From: an uncultured Carboxylicivirga sp.
Lineage (GTDB): Bacteria > Bacteroidota > Bacteroidia > Bacteroidales > Marinilabiliaceae
Length of the DNA: 64,000 nucleotides
Assembly: GCA_947503525.1 (NCBI GenBank)
Contig: CANNEA010000005.1
Coordinates: forward strand, 362,873-426,872
Direction: 5' to 3'
A model generated the notes under the pieces. That model did not search any database. It had not been told where the DNA came from and saw nothing but the letters and a program-made list of their open reading frames with translations. A program made the position numbers and the translations under genes. The first letter of the stretch is position 1. The number at the start of each line of letters is the position of its first letter. Shown here one piece after another: positions 25,883 to 36,019 of the stretch.

Positions 25883-27658
25883 ATGGAGGAATTACACTTA
25901 GCGCACATGTTGCGTCATAGGGCAGATAAATACGGTCAACGGGAAGCGTTTAGGTATAAACAAGAAGGTATTTATAAAGACATTTCATGGCTAACCTTTA
26001 AAGAACAAGCCGAAAAGCTATCATGCTTTCTGCTATCAAAAGGAATCAACAAACAAGATAACATTGGAATTTATAGCCCGAATTGTCCACAATGGACAAT
26101 ATCTGATTTGGCAATTCTTTCTTGCAGAGCAGTAGTTGTTCCTGTTTATGCAACTGCAACTTTAGCGCAATTAAAGTATATAGTTGAAGAAACTGAAATG
26201 AAAGTATTGTTTGTTGGCGATGACGAACATCTTGAAGTGGCTTCACAATTACTAGATGATGACAATGCCCTAAAATTAATAGTTACGTATAATTGCTCGT
26301 CGCATAACGACAAAAGAGTTATCAGATTCGATAATGTAGTGGGCGAATCATATGAAAACACATGGCATGAAAAACTGGAAACCTGCTTAAATTGCGCTCA
26401 GGCAGATGATATTGCCACAATAATTTATACTTCAGGAACTACGGGTGAACCTAAGGGAGCAATGCTAGATCATAATAACTTTTTGGCTTCCTTTAAAGCA
26501 CATTCAGAACGCCTTTCATTGGGCGAAAATGATGTATCACTTTGCTTTCTGCCATTAAGCCATATTTTCGAACGTGCATGGACTTTCTTCTTACTATATT
26601 CTGGAGGAGTAAACGTATACAATCCAAATCCCAAGAAAGTAATTGAAGAATTACCAATTGTAAAACCAACAGTACTTTGCGTTGTTCCACGCTTTTTCGA
26701 GAAAACATATGACGGAATAATAGGCACTTCCGAAAAATGGAGCAAACTTCAGAAAAATATATTCGACTGGGCACTTTCAGTAGGACATGAATATATCAAT
26801 TATCAAAAAGAAGGTACAACAGCTCCTTTTAAACTGCGATTAAAAAGAACCATTGCAGACAAATTGGTTTTCAAAAAAGTGCGGAAGGTATTTGGTGGAA
26901 ATATCAAATATATGCCATGTTCCGGTGCAGGAATGAGCTCCGAACACAGGCGATTCTTTCATGCCCTTGGCATTTTTGTGAACTATGGATATGGTGCTAC
27001 CGAAACATTAGCCACTGTTTCTTGCATGCGTCATGACAAATATGACTTTGAATACACCGGAGATATAATGCCTGGTGTTGACGTGAAGATATCCGACAAT
27101 AACATGATATTGGTTAAGGGAGAAACAGTTTTTAAAGGATATTACAAAAAACCGAAACAAACGGCAAAAGTGCTCAAAGATGGTTGGTACCATACGGGTG
27201 ATCAGGGAAAGCTAATAGAAGGCGGAAAGCTATTGATGACCGAACGTATTAAAGACATCATAAAAACCTCGACAGGCAAATATGTATCTCCACAAAAGAT
27301 TGAGCTTTTATTGTCGCAAAGCGAAATGATCGAACAAATGTGTGTTATTGGCGATAACAGGCAATACTTAACTGCATTAATTGTTCCTTCTTTCGAGCGC
27401 ATTGTAAAACACCTACCATGTCAAGGTAAAGAGGTATCGAAATATGCTGATATGGTTACACACGATCAGATTATTGAACAATTTCAGAAAACAATAAAGG
27501 AGACCTTGTGTGAGCTACCATCTCATGAACAGGTGGCCAAATTTGCTCTTTTACACGAACCATTTACCATTGAAAATGAAATGTTGACCAGCTCGATGAA
27601 AGTCAGACGTAAGCAAGTCACATCGGCCTATGAAGAAGTTATTGAAGAACTGTATTAG
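25883..27658 (+). CDS. Long-chain fatty acid CoA ligase (AMP-forming)
   Basis: The 591-residue enzyme has the adenylate-forming motifs: P-loop IIYTSGTTGEPKGAML (about 180-195), NYGYGATETLATVS, GWYHTGDQGKL and the hinge/lysine region (TERIKDIIKTSTGKYVSPQ). The C-terminal SSMKVRRKQV is typical of FAD15-like long-chain ligases. It activates fatty acids to acyl-CoA (or acyl-AMP). The gene is 14 bp after the acyltransferase, and both end at a strong terminator, so they form a two-gene operon for lipid remodelling. A second ligase of the same superfamily is at 33210-35123. Confidence 0.92.
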   Translation: MEELHLAHMLRHRADKYGQREAFRYKQEGIYKDISWLTFKEQAEKLSCFLLSKGINKQDNIGIYSPNCPQWTISDLAILSCRAVVVPVYATATLAQLKYIVEETEMKVLFVGDDEHLEVASQLLDDDNALKLIVTYNCSSHNDKRVIRFDNVVGESYENTWHEKLETCLNCAQADDIATIIYTSGTTGEPKGAMLDHNNFLASFKAHSERLSLGENDVSLCFLPLSHIFERAWTFFLLYSGGVNVYNPNPKKVIEELPIVKPTVLCVVPRFFEKTYDGIIGTSEKWSKLQKNIFDWALSVGHEYINYQKEGTTAPFKLRLKRTIADKLVFKKVRKVFGGNIKYMPCSGAGMSSEHRRFFHALGIFVNYGYGATETLATVSCMRHDKYDFEYTGDIMPGVDVKISDNNMILVKGETVFKGYYKKPKQTAKVLKDGWYHTGDQGKLIEGGKLLMTERIKDIIKTSTGKYVSPQKIELLLSQSEMIEQMCVIGDNRQYLTALIVPSFERIVKHLPCQGKEVSKYADMVTHDQIIEQFQKTIKETLCELPSHEQVAKFALLHEPFTIENEMLTSSMKVRRKQVTSAYEEVIEELY

Positions 27659-27684
27659 TTGAAATACTATTAAATAAAAGTCAT

Positions 27685-27722
27685 AAAAAATGCGACTTCT
27701 AAAATAAGAAGCCGCATTTTTT
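27685..27722. terminator. Bidirectional terminator between the acyl-CoA ligase and purL
   Basis: aaaaaatgcg-a-cttct pairs with agaag-c-cgcatttttt (15 pairs, one A-C mismatch) around a six-base loop. The A-run on one side and T-run on the other make it a good intrinsic terminator for both convergent genes. Confidence 0.88.
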
Positions 27723-27735
27723 TATTCTTAATATC

Positions 27736-30700
27736 TTACTTAGTCTTATCTTCAATCCAATTACGAGCATTGACAAAAGCTTCAATCCATGGAGAAACCT
27801 CATCGGCACTTCTCTCTGACGGATAGTTTGGCCATTGCCATGGGAATATAGCTCGTTCAAGGTGAGGCATCATAGCTAAATGACGGCCGTCATTTGAACA
27901 TATGGCTGATGTATCAAAATCACTACCATTTGGATTAGCCGGATAAGTTGATTGACTATATTTACCAACTACATTGTATTTATCCTCGCCATAAGGCATG
28001 CTGAATTTTCCTTCACCATGTGCCACCCAAACGCCAAGCTTAGTTCCGGATAATGACTTTAACATTACCGATTCATTCTCTTCAATATTCATATTCAAGA
28101 AAATAGACTCGAACTTATGCGATTCGTTATGCAACATCTTTGGTTTCTCCTCATGATCAGGATATATCAAACCAAGTTCAACCATTAGCTGACAACCATT
28201 ACAAATACCCAGACTTAAAGTATCAGGACGGGCAAAGAAATTATCTAATGCTTTTTTCGCCTTTGGGTTATATAGGAATGCTCCAGCCCAGCCTTTGGCC
28301 GAACCAAGTACATCACTATTAGAGAAACCTCCAACAAAAACAATCATATTCACTTCACTCAAATCCTCGCGTCCGGAAATCAAATCAGTCATATGAACAT
28401 CCTTAACATCCATTCCTGCGAGGAACATGCTATAGGCCATCTCACGATCACCATTCACACCTTTTTCACGAATAATAGCTGCTTTAATACCGGTACGTTC
28501 CTTACGCTCAAGCTGTAAATTCCATTGGTTAAGTTTTCCGGTGAAAGAATCAGAGAATTGATATTCTAAACCGTGATTCTTATAATTATCAAATCGCTCT
28601 TTAGCCAGTTCATTTCCACTTTGCTTGCGATCCAACAAATATGAGGTTTTGTACCAGGCATCTCTATACTTATTAATATCCAAATTCAAATTAGTCGATT
28701 GATGCGCTATTTGAACTTTACGATCTTTAATAGGCCGTCCCAATTCAATAAATTGGATGCCTTCTGTCTCCAGAACAGAAGAAACTGCTTTTACATCCTT
28801 AACCTGAATCAATACTCCCGGATTCTCGCTAAATAGTATTTTAACCAGATCACGTTCCTCATACGAATCCAAATTGATATTTAAACCATATGTTGTATTG
28901 GCAAAACACATTTCCAACATAGCTGTTATCATACCTCCGGCTGAGATATCATGACCAGCCAATACCTGACCTTCATTAATTAATTTCTGAATGGCATTAA
29001 ATCCACTTTTGAAATAATCAAAATCAGCAACAGTAGGAGCCTCAGCACCAAGTTTGTTAACCACTTGAGCAAAACTACTCCCACCTAATTTTAATTGATC
29101 AAACGAAAGATCAATGTGAAGTAAATGCGTATTCTCATCCTTAACCAGAACCGGCTCGACGATTTTGCGAATATCGCTTACTTCAGCTCCTCCGGATATA
29201 ATAACCGTTCCAGGACTTAAAACCTGATCTCCATCTTTATACTTTTGAGTCATTGAGAGTGAATCCTTACCAGTTGGAACATTGATTCCCAAGTCACAGC
29301 TAAAATCACTTACAGCCTCAACGGCCCTATACAATCGACTATCTTCTCCTTTATTCTTACAAGGCCACATCCAATTGGCACTTAAGGAAACACCTTGCAA
29401 ACCATGTGTTAAAGGCGCCCAAACCAAATTAGTAAGAGCTTCTGCAATAGAAACTACAGCTCCTGCAGCAGGATCAACCAATCCAATTGCTGGGGCATGA
29501 CCAACGGAAGTCGCCATTCCCTTTATGCCCTTGTAATCAATAGCACATGCACCTAAATTATTTAAAGGAAGTTGAAGTTCACCAGCACATTGCTGTTTAG
29601 CCACTTTACCTGTTACCGAGCGGTCTACCTTGTTGGTCAGCCAGTCCTTACAAGCAACAGCTTCAAGCTGCAATACTTGTTCGATATAATTTTCAATTTG
29701 AGAATTATCATATGATACAGCTTCAAACTTATCATCCGCTGTTACATCCTTCATGATGGTTTTTGGTGGATTACCGAACATATCGGCCAATTGCCAATCG
29801 ATTGGTGCATTACCTTTATCATCTTCAAATTTAAAATGCATATCACCAGTAGTCTCACCAACCTCATAAAAAGGAGCACGTTCGCGAGCTGATATATTTT
29901 TTAAATTCTCAATATCTTTATCCTTAAGCACAAGTCCCATTCTTTCCTGAGACTCATTGCCGGCTATTTCTTTTGACGATAAAGTAGGATCACCTACCGG
30001 CAATTTATCCAAGTGAATGGTACCTCCGGTCGTTTCAACCAATTCTGAAAGACAGTTTAAATGCCCACCTGCCCCATGATCATGAATGGAAACAATCGGA
30101 TTGTTGTCTGACTCAGCCAAGGCACGTATGGCATTCATTGCTCTTTTCTGCATTTCAGGATTTGATCGCTGAACGGCATTTAATTCAATGGCATTATCAA
30201 ATTCACCAGTGGCAACAGATGAAACTGCACCTCCACCCATTCCAATGCGATAGTTATCACCACCAAGAATAACTACTTTATCACCTTTATCAGGATCCGC
30301 TTTTAAAGCATGCTCTTCTTTTCCAAAACCGATACCACCTGCCAACATTATAACTTTATCGAAGGCAAACTTTTTCATATTCTCGAAATGCTCAAAAGTA
30401 AGCACCGATCCGCAAATTAATGGCTGTCCAAATTTGTTACCAAAATCACTGGCTCCATTTGACGCCTTAATTAATATCTCTTCTGGTGTCTGATACAACC
30501 ATGGTCTCTCCGGTATAGACTCTTCCCAACTTCTTCCCTCTTCTGAACGCGAATATGAAGTCATATAAACCGCTGTTCCGGCTAATGGTAAAGATCCCTG
30601 ACCACCTGCTAATCTATCTCTAATCTCACCTCCTGCTCCGGTTGCAGCACCATTAAATGGCTCAACTGTAGTCGGAAAATTGTGAGTTTCTGCTTTTAAT

Positions 30701-31428
30701 GATAAAACCGTTTTTATTTCTTTGGTTTCAAAGAAATCGGCAGTATCCTGACGACCTGGCGCAAATTGCATGGCCTCCGGCCCCTTTACAAAGGCTACAT
30801 TATCCTTATAAGCCGAAACTATATAATTATGATTTTCCTTCGAAGTTCTTTTTATCAATTGAAATAAGGAACTCTCCTTTTCTTCCCCATCAATGATAAA
30901 TACGCCATTAAAGATTTTATGACGACAATGTTCTGAGTTAACCTGAGAGAAACCGAAAACTTCGCTATCTGTTAGTTTTCTGCCTAAACGAATAGCCAGA
31001 TCATTCAAATACTCAATTTCCTCCTCGCTCAACGCCAGACCTTCTTTTTGGTTATACGCCGCAATATCATCAATATGAACAATTGCTTCGGGCTCTTTAT
31101 CAATAGTGAAAACTGATTGTTCCAAATTGCTGTATAAAGCTTGTAACATTGGATCAAAATCAACTTTTTCTGAATCAACAGCAAAAAACTCTTCTATTCT
31201 AAGAATACCGGCAATGCCCATGTTTTGGGTAATTTCCATTGCATTAGTACTCCATGGAGTAATCATTTCTTTCCGCGGACCAACAAAAAAGCCTTCTAAA
31301 GTTTTAAGTTCAGAAAGCTTTGCACCGCTAAATAACCATTCTAATTTCGTAATGTCTTCAGCCAAAAGATCGGTTTGAGCACCAACGGCTAAGATCTGCT
31401 TATTGTTTCCCTTGAAAAACAGGACCAT
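27736..31428 (-). CDS. purL: Phosphoribosylformylglycinamidine synthase (single-chain PurL)
   Basis: The 1230-residue enzyme is the long single-chain form. It has an N-terminal PurS-like part, a first AIRS-like half (FGFSQVNSEHCRHKIFNG, KAETHNFPTTVEPFNGAATG, GGIRD-type sequence GGEIRDRLAGGQGS), a second AIRS half (LAGHDISAGGMITAMLE), and a C-terminal glutamine amidotransferase with C1076 (LGICNGCQLMVELG) and the catalytic HGEGKF. It converts FGAR to FGAM using ATP and glutamine, the fourth step of purine synthesis. It is monocistronic and bounded by a terminator; a -7 element lies 37 bp upstream of the ATG. Confidence 0.97.
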   Translation of the reverse strand: MVLFFKGNNKQILAVGAQTDLLAEDITKLEWLFSGAKLSELKTLEGFFVGPRKEMITPWSTNAMEITQNMGIAGILRIEEFFAVDSEKVDFDPMLQALYSNLEQSVFTIDKEPEAIVHIDDIAAYNQKEGLALSEEEIEYLNDLAIRLGRKLTDSEVFGFSQVNSEHCRHKIFNGVFIIDGEEKESSLFQLIKRTSKENHNYIVSAYKDNVAFVKGPEAMQFAPGRQDTADFFETKEIKTVLSLKAETHNFPTTVEPFNGAATGAGGEIRDRLAGGQGSLPLAGTAVYMTSYSRSEEGRSWEESIPERPWLYQTPEEILIKASNGASDFGNKFGQPLICGSVLTFEHFENMKKFAFDKVIMLAGGIGFGKEEHALKADPDKGDKVVILGGDNYRIGMGGGAVSSVATGEFDNAIELNAVQRSNPEMQKRAMNAIRALAESDNNPIVSIHDHGAGGHLNCLSELVETTGGTIHLDKLPVGDPTLSSKEIAGNESQERMGLVLKDKDIENLKNISARERAPFYEVGETTGDMHFKFEDDKGNAPIDWQLADMFGNPPKTIMKDVTADDKFEAVSYDNSQIENYIEQVLQLEAVACKDWLTNKVDRSVTGKVAKQQCAGELQLPLNNLGACAIDYKGIKGMATSVGHAPAIGLVDPAAGAVVSIAEALTNLVWAPLTHGLQGVSLSANWMWPCKNKGEDSRLYRAVEAVSDFSCDLGINVPTGKDSLSMTQKYKDGDQVLSPGTVIISGGAEVSDIRKIVEPVLVKDENTHLLHIDLSFDQLKLGGSSFAQVVNKLGAEAPTVADFDYFKSGFNAIQKLINEGQVLAGHDISAGGMITAMLEMCFANTTYGLNINLDSYEERDLVKILFSENPGVLIQVKDVKAVSSVLETEGIQFIELGRPIKDRKVQIAHQSTNLNLDINKYRDAWYKTSYLLDRKQSGNELAKERFDNYKNHGLEYQFSDSFTGKLNQWNLQLERKERTGIKAAIIREKGVNGDREMAYSMFLAGMDVKDVHMTDLISGREDLSEVNMIVFVGGFSNSDVLGSAKGWAGAFLYNPKAKKALDNFFARPDTLSLGICNGCQLMVELGLIYPDHEEKPKMLHNESHKFESIFLNMNIEENESVMLKSLSGTKLGVWVAHGEGKFSMPYGEDKYNVVGKYSQSTYPANPNGSDFDTSAICSNDGRHLAMMPHLERAIFPWQWPNYPSERSADEVSPWIEAFVNARNWIEDKTK

Positions 31429-31464
31429 GAATGAAAGTTTTGAATTGATGATTTATTTGAGCTG

Positions 31465-31472
31465 CAAATTTA
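31465..31472 (-). promoter_or_regulatory. Promoter -7 element for purL
   Basis: On the minus strand this reads TAAATTTG, an exact TAnnTTTG match, 37 bp upstream of the purL ATG. No clear -33 TTTG was found at the usual distance. No riboswitch or PUR box was recognised. Confidence 0.5.
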
Positions 31473-31518
31473 AGATAAAAAGCGTAAACCACACATTTCA
31501 ATTAGCTAAAGGTTGATA

Positions 31519-31548
31519 AAAAAATAGGTTACCCTTAAAAAGGTAACC
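31519..31548 (-). terminator. Terminator of the TPR protein gene
   Basis: Seven perfect pairs (ggttacc / ggtaacc, read on the plus strand at 31527-31533 and 31542-31548) form a hairpin, followed on the minus strand by a run of seven T (31518-31524). It lies 40 bp after the stop at 31588 and insulates purL from the gene upstream. Confidence 0.8.
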
Positions 31549-31587
31549 CATCAATAAAGGTTTATAAATCATATATAATTAACATCC

Positions 31588-32934
31588 CTATCTGTATCGT
31601 ACAACAGTTTCTTCATTTATCCAGGAAGCTACCTTATATTTTGATCCTTCCTCTATCCCATGAAAGAAACCGGTTTCCTTATCTGGAATATATTGTGAAT
31701 ACAGAGCTATTTGCTTATCAGCTTCACTGCTGCATTCCGGATCAATATTTTTTGCTCGCTTATACCTATCCAAAGCTACCCAATAAACAGTAAGATGTTC
31801 AAATTCATTACTTCCGTACTTCTTACTTTCCATAGCATATATATTACCAATCAAAATATGCGGTTTCCCCCAGTCCGTTTCTAACTTGATTGCATTATTA
31901 GCATAATCTCTGGCTTTTGGTCCATTTTTATAGTACGAAAAAGTTATTAAAGCCAATTCGTAGTAATATTTTGCTTTAGCTTCAGAGTTTTCCTCAAGTT
32001 CAATCGCATTATTATAAAAGGTGATGGCTTTATCGAAATCGTTTTGCTTAACGTAGTATTTAGCCAAGAAGTAGGCCGCTGATGCTCCAGGCTTCAAATT
32101 GTAATTTTGTTCAGATGCCTTTGCGAAAAGTGGATTATCAGTACATTCCAATTTGTTCATTAAATGCAATAATTGATTTAGTGCTTCCTGATCATTCTTA
32201 ACACTCTCATATCGAGGGCTCAAACTTGCTTCCAATCGCCCGCAATCATTAAAACCACTTTCGGCCAGGATACCACCGCAGGTTTTGCTTATTTTAGCAA
32301 GTACTTTTTTCTTGTTTTCCGATTGCTCCTTCGACCAATAGTTACCAATCACTTCATCCACCTTAATGTACACATCAAGCATTTCATCATCTGTAAGCTG
32401 CTCCTTCTTCTTTAGTGCATGGCAGGTTTGCAACCAATTTAATGCCACCAAAGGTTCTACTTTCAGTTGCCTCATTTCATAAGATTTTTCAAAGTATTGC
32501 AAGGCTTCTGTAAGAGCTTCAGTATTGTTTCTTCTATACCGAACTAAATCAACAGCTTTACGACCATAAATCCAACCTTCCGGGTATTTTGGATGATTCC
32601 CAAAATACTTAATCCTTTGATCATAAATCATCATGATAGTATCAACCAAAGCATCCTTTTTGGCCTTATCATTCTCCTGTGACAAGTAGTGTTCATAAAG
32701 ATCTACTCCATCAGAATAAATCCGTATGGTTACATCAGGGCAGTTTTCAAACATATCACGCCATGCAGGCATGGCGTAATCATACATTTTCTTTTTAAAT
32801 GAAAGGCTGTATAAGGAAAAGTTCTTCAGACACTCAATACTATCCTTCTCTGCTGAACTGGTTTGAGCAAATGAATTAGAATAACTAAAAACAAAACTCA
32901 TTACCAGCATTCCTACTATCAAATTTATCTTCAT
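31588..32934 (-). CDS. Secreted tetratricopeptide-repeat protein
   Basis: The 448-residue protein has a signal peptide (about 1-23, ending SNSFAQ) and TPR-like helix pairs. The clearest are PGASAAYFLAKYYVKQNDFD and KAITFYNNAIELEENSEAKA, followed by a third containing KARDYANNAIKLETDWGKPH (about 290-380). An earlier segment (about 130-160) reads GWIYGRKAVDLVRYRRNN. It is likely a periplasmic or outer-membrane scaffold; no enzymatic domain is visible. It is transcribed alone, divergently from the acyl-CoA ligase at 33210, with 275 bp between. Confidence 0.8.
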   Translation of the reverse strand: MKINLIVGMLVMSFVFSYSNSFAQTSSAEKDSIECLKNFSLYSLSFKKKMYDYAMPAWRDMFENCPDVTIRIYSDGVDLYEHYLSQENDKAKKDALVDTIMMIYDQRIKYFGNHPKYPEGWIYGRKAVDLVRYRRNNTEALTEALQYFEKSYEMRQLKVEPLVALNWLQTCHALKKKEQLTDDEMLDVYIKVDEVIGNYWSKEQSENKKKVLAKISKTCGGILAESGFNDCGRLEASLSPRYESVKNDQEALNQLLHLMNKLECTDNPLFAKASEQNYNLKPGASAAYFLAKYYVKQNDFDKAITFYNNAIELEENSEAKAKYYYELALITFSYYKNGPKARDYANNAIKLETDWGKPHILIGNIYAMESKKYGSNEFEHLTVYWVALDRYKRAKNIDPECSSEADKQIALYSQYIPDKETGFFHGIEEGSKYKVASWINEETVVRYR

Positions 32935-33209
32935 GGCGTTCTAGGTTTAAGATTAACAATAAATGTGCTTAAGGTTAAAATATCAACTACTGTGCCATAA
33001 ATCTTTAAATTACACCAATACAACCCTTTACAACTTCATACATTTAGCAAAACCGTTTGTTAGCGTACATTTGATGAACGTTATCGAACACCTGAATCCT
33101 ATTTATTAATTATTCTTAGTAAATTAGCTATACAAAGCAGTTAGCAATCATATTAAGGAATGATTATTAATAATCATCAAAGCCAATTTCTAATATTAAC
33201 ACTTCGATA

Positions 33210-35123
33210 ATGAAAACGATAATAGATTTTTTTGAAGACAGCGTCTCAAAATACCCAAATAATACTTTAGTATGGGAAAAGCCTGAAAAAACATTTAAAT
33301 CATATAGTTATCAAGACATAAAAACTGAAGTGCATATTTATGCGAATGGATTACTCTCCCTTGGAATACAACATAGCGATAGGGTAGCCCTACTATCTGA
33401 AGGAAGACGTTTATGGTTAGTAAGCGAATTGGCCATTCTTCATATTGGAGCAATTAATGTTCCTCTATCAACCAAACTTGAAGCTGATTCAGATTTAAGC
33501 TTTAGACTTAACCATTCAGAATCTGAAATTATTATTGTTTCTAAAAATCAACTTCCTAAAATACGTGCAGTCCAAAAGGATTTGAATAATTTGAAAAAAA
33601 TTATCATTCTTGATCACATCGAAGATCTAGAAAATAATGAGATTAGTATAGCAGATATAATGTTATCCGGAAAAGATCATCAGCAAAATCACCCAGAGGC
33701 ATTGCAAGATATAATTCATCAAATTTCACCCGATACATATGCCAACATTTGCTATACATCCGGCACAACTGCTGATCCTAAAGGAATCATATTATCCCAT
33801 CGAAATTATACAGCTAATATTGAGCAAGCATTCAGTTATATTGAGATACCTCAACATTTTAAAACTTTAGTTGTCCTCCCTTGGGATCATGCATTCGCAC
33901 ATACTGCTGCTTTATACTCATTCATGCATAAAGGAGCCTCTATTGCTTCAGTTCAAGTTGGTAAAAATCAATTGGAAACATTAAAGAACTTTGTTACCAA
34001 TATGATGGAAGTAAAGCCGGAAATATTAATGAGTGTTCCTGCTCTGGCTAAAAACTTCAGAAAAAATATTGAAAAAGGTATAGAAGCAAAAGGCAGTACC
34101 GCCTCTGCCCTCTTCAAATTAGGATTAAACTTTGCTTATTGGTATAACCAGACTGGCAATAATGCTGGAAAAGGATTAAAAATACTAACAAAACCTTTGT
34201 ATGGACTATTCAATAAAATTCTATTTTCAAAAGTTAAAGAAAAGTTTGGCGGAGAGTTACAATATTTCATCGGAGGTGGGGCGTTATTAGATATAGAGCT
34301 TCAACGATTTTTTTATGCCATTGGAATGCCAATGTATCAAGGATATGGATTAAGTGAAGCTGCACCAATAATCTCAGCCAACACACCTAGATATCACAAA
34401 TTGGGTTCATCCGGAAGAGTTGTTAACGACTTAGAAATAAAAATCTGTGATGAAGAAGGTCGCTCATTACCTGCAGGCATTAAAGGAGAAATTGTTGTAA
34501 AAGGGGAAAATGTAATGAAGGGCTATTGGAAAAATGATGAGGCAACTTCAGAAACAATAAAGGAAGGTTGGTTGTACACAGGTGATCTTGGGTATCTTGA
34601 TAATGAGAATTATTTATATGTACTGGGTAGGTTTAAGAGTTTACTCATAAGTGCTGATGGAGAAAAGTATAGCCCTGAAGGAATTGAAGAAGCCATAATT
34701 GATCATTGCCAATTTATTGATCAATTTGTGCTACACAATAACCAAAACCCTTATACTACAGGCCTAATTGTGCCAAATCAGGAAAAAATTAAATTATGGT
34801 TAAAACTTCACAACAAAAAGCTGGAAGATGATGAAGCAATCAAACAAATATTAGAATTAATAAAAACAGAAATAGATCAGATAAAAAATTCAAAGCTACC
34901 CGAACTGGCGTTTCCGGCGAGATGGCTACCTACTACATCAATCATCTTACCCGAAGGTTTCACTGAAAATAATAAGATGATAAACAGCACAATGAAAGTA
35001 GTTCGAGGTAAGGTAGAGGAATACTTTGCTGATGAAATTGAATACTTATACACTGCTGAAGCCAAAGAATTCCTTTCTGAAAGAAACATTGGTAATCTGA
35101 GACAAATTATTAATAACACATAA
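33210..35123 (+). CDS. AMP-dependent acyl-CoA synthetase/ligase (second long-chain type)
   Basis: The 637-residue protein carries the adenylation motifs NICYTSGTTADPKGIIL (about 184-200), YQGYGLSEAAPIIS, GWLYTGDLGYLDNENYLYV and the GRFKSLLISADGEKYSPE hinge. The C-terminus again has NSTMKVVRGKV. It has only moderate resemblance to the 591-residue ligase in this window, so substrates may differ. Its stop codon overlaps the cutC ATG (TAATG). A possible -7 element (TACATTTG, 33066-33073) lies about 140 bp upstream with no convincing -33 box. The divergent TPR gene shares the intergenic region. Confidence 0.9.
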   Translation: MKTIIDFFEDSVSKYPNNTLVWEKPEKTFKSYSYQDIKTEVHIYANGLLSLGIQHSDRVALLSEGRRLWLVSELAILHIGAINVPLSTKLEADSDLSFRLNHSESEIIIVSKNQLPKIRAVQKDLNNLKKIIILDHIEDLENNEISIADIMLSGKDHQQNHPEALQDIIHQISPDTYANICYTSGTTADPKGIILSHRNYTANIEQAFSYIEIPQHFKTLVVLPWDHAFAHTAALYSFMHKGASIASVQVGKNQLETLKNFVTNMMEVKPEILMSVPALAKNFRKNIEKGIEAKGSTASALFKLGLNFAYWYNQTGNNAGKGLKILTKPLYGLFNKILFSKVKEKFGGELQYFIGGGALLDIELQRFFYAIGMPMYQGYGLSEAAPIISANTPRYHKLGSSGRVVNDLEIKICDEEGRSLPAGIKGEIVVKGENVMKGYWKNDEATSETIKEGWLYTGDLGYLDNENYLYVLGRFKSLLISADGEKYSPEGIEEAIIDHCQFIDQFVLHNNQNPYTTGLIVPNQEKIKLWLKLHNKKLEDDEAIKQILELIKTEIDQIKNSKLPELAFPARWLPTTSIILPEGFTENNKMINSTMKVVRGKVEEYFADEIEYLYTAEAKEFLSERNIGNLRQIINNT

Positions 35124-35875
35124 TGAAGAAATTTGAAATCTGTGTAGATTCCGTTCAGTCCGCTCTGAATGCTGAAATGTCTGGTGCCGATCGTATCGAA
35201 TTATGCGACAACCTCAATGAAGGAGGAACCACACCAAGTTTTGGTATGATTAAGAGAATAAAATCCTTAACAAAAACCATTAAGACTTTTGTAATCATCA
35301 GACCAAGAGGCGGTGATTTTTTATATTCGGATGATGAAATAGGTATTATGCTTGAAGATATAAACCAAGCATTACACATGGGAGTTGATGGCATTGTATC
35401 CGGCGCTCTCACTGAGGAAGGAGATATTGATATAAAATCAACCAAGAAATTAATTCAGGCAAGTAAAGAATTACCGTTTACGTTTCATCGTGCATTTGAC
35501 ATGTGTAAATCTCCTTTTGATTCTCTTGAACAACTAATTGATCTGGGTGTAACTCGCATTCTAACTTCCGGCATGAAGCAAAATGCAGAACTAGGTATCC
35601 AAAATATATCCAAAATGATTGATCAGGCTAAAGATAGAATCATAATTATGCCCGGTTCTGGAATTTCTCCAGATAATATTGTTAAAATCGCAAAAGAAAG
35701 TAAAGCAAATGAATTTCACTTTTCCGCCAGAAGACCATTTGTCTCAAAAATGAACTTCATAAATACCGAAATAAGTCTCAATGGGTCGACAAACAAATCA
35801 GATTATAACCTTTTTATCTCCGATCCCGTAATAATAAAGCAAATAATTAGTAAAATAGAAAATACTTATGTCTAA
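35123..35875 (+). CDS. cutC: CutC family protein
   Basis: The 250-residue protein has the CutC TIM-barrel pattern: FEICVDSVQSALNAEMSGADR, IELCDNLNEGGTTPSFGMI, VIIRPRGGDFLYSDDE, FTFHRAFDM and LTSGMKQNA. CutC was named for copper homeostasis in E. coli, but that role is doubtful and the true reaction is not established. The ATG shares a base with the TAA of the acyl-CoA ligase, so the two are coupled translationally, an odd pairing without an obvious metabolic link. No stop-linked hairpin was seen after it. Confidence 0.92.
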   Translation: MKKFEICVDSVQSALNAEMSGADRIELCDNLNEGGTTPSFGMIKRIKSLTKTIKTFVIIRPRGGDFLYSDDEIGIMLEDINQALHMGVDGIVSGALTEEGDIDIKSTKKLIQASKELPFTFHRAFDMCKSPFDSLEQLIDLGVTRILTSGMKQNAELGIQNISKMIDQAKDRIIIMPGSGISPDNIVKIAKESKANEFHFSARRPFVSKMNFINTEISLNGSTNKSDYNLFISDPVIIKQIISKIENTYV

Positions 35876-36019
35876 CATAAACTTTCATTCATTGTGAAAA
35901 TAGGCAATTCCGTAAAGTTTTTGTATCAATAAGTGCCGTTTTATCGTTTTTGCAAAAGATAGATTTTTCTAATAACAAACTTTTTCACATTTTTACATCC
36001 AAATTCAAAGCACATTCGA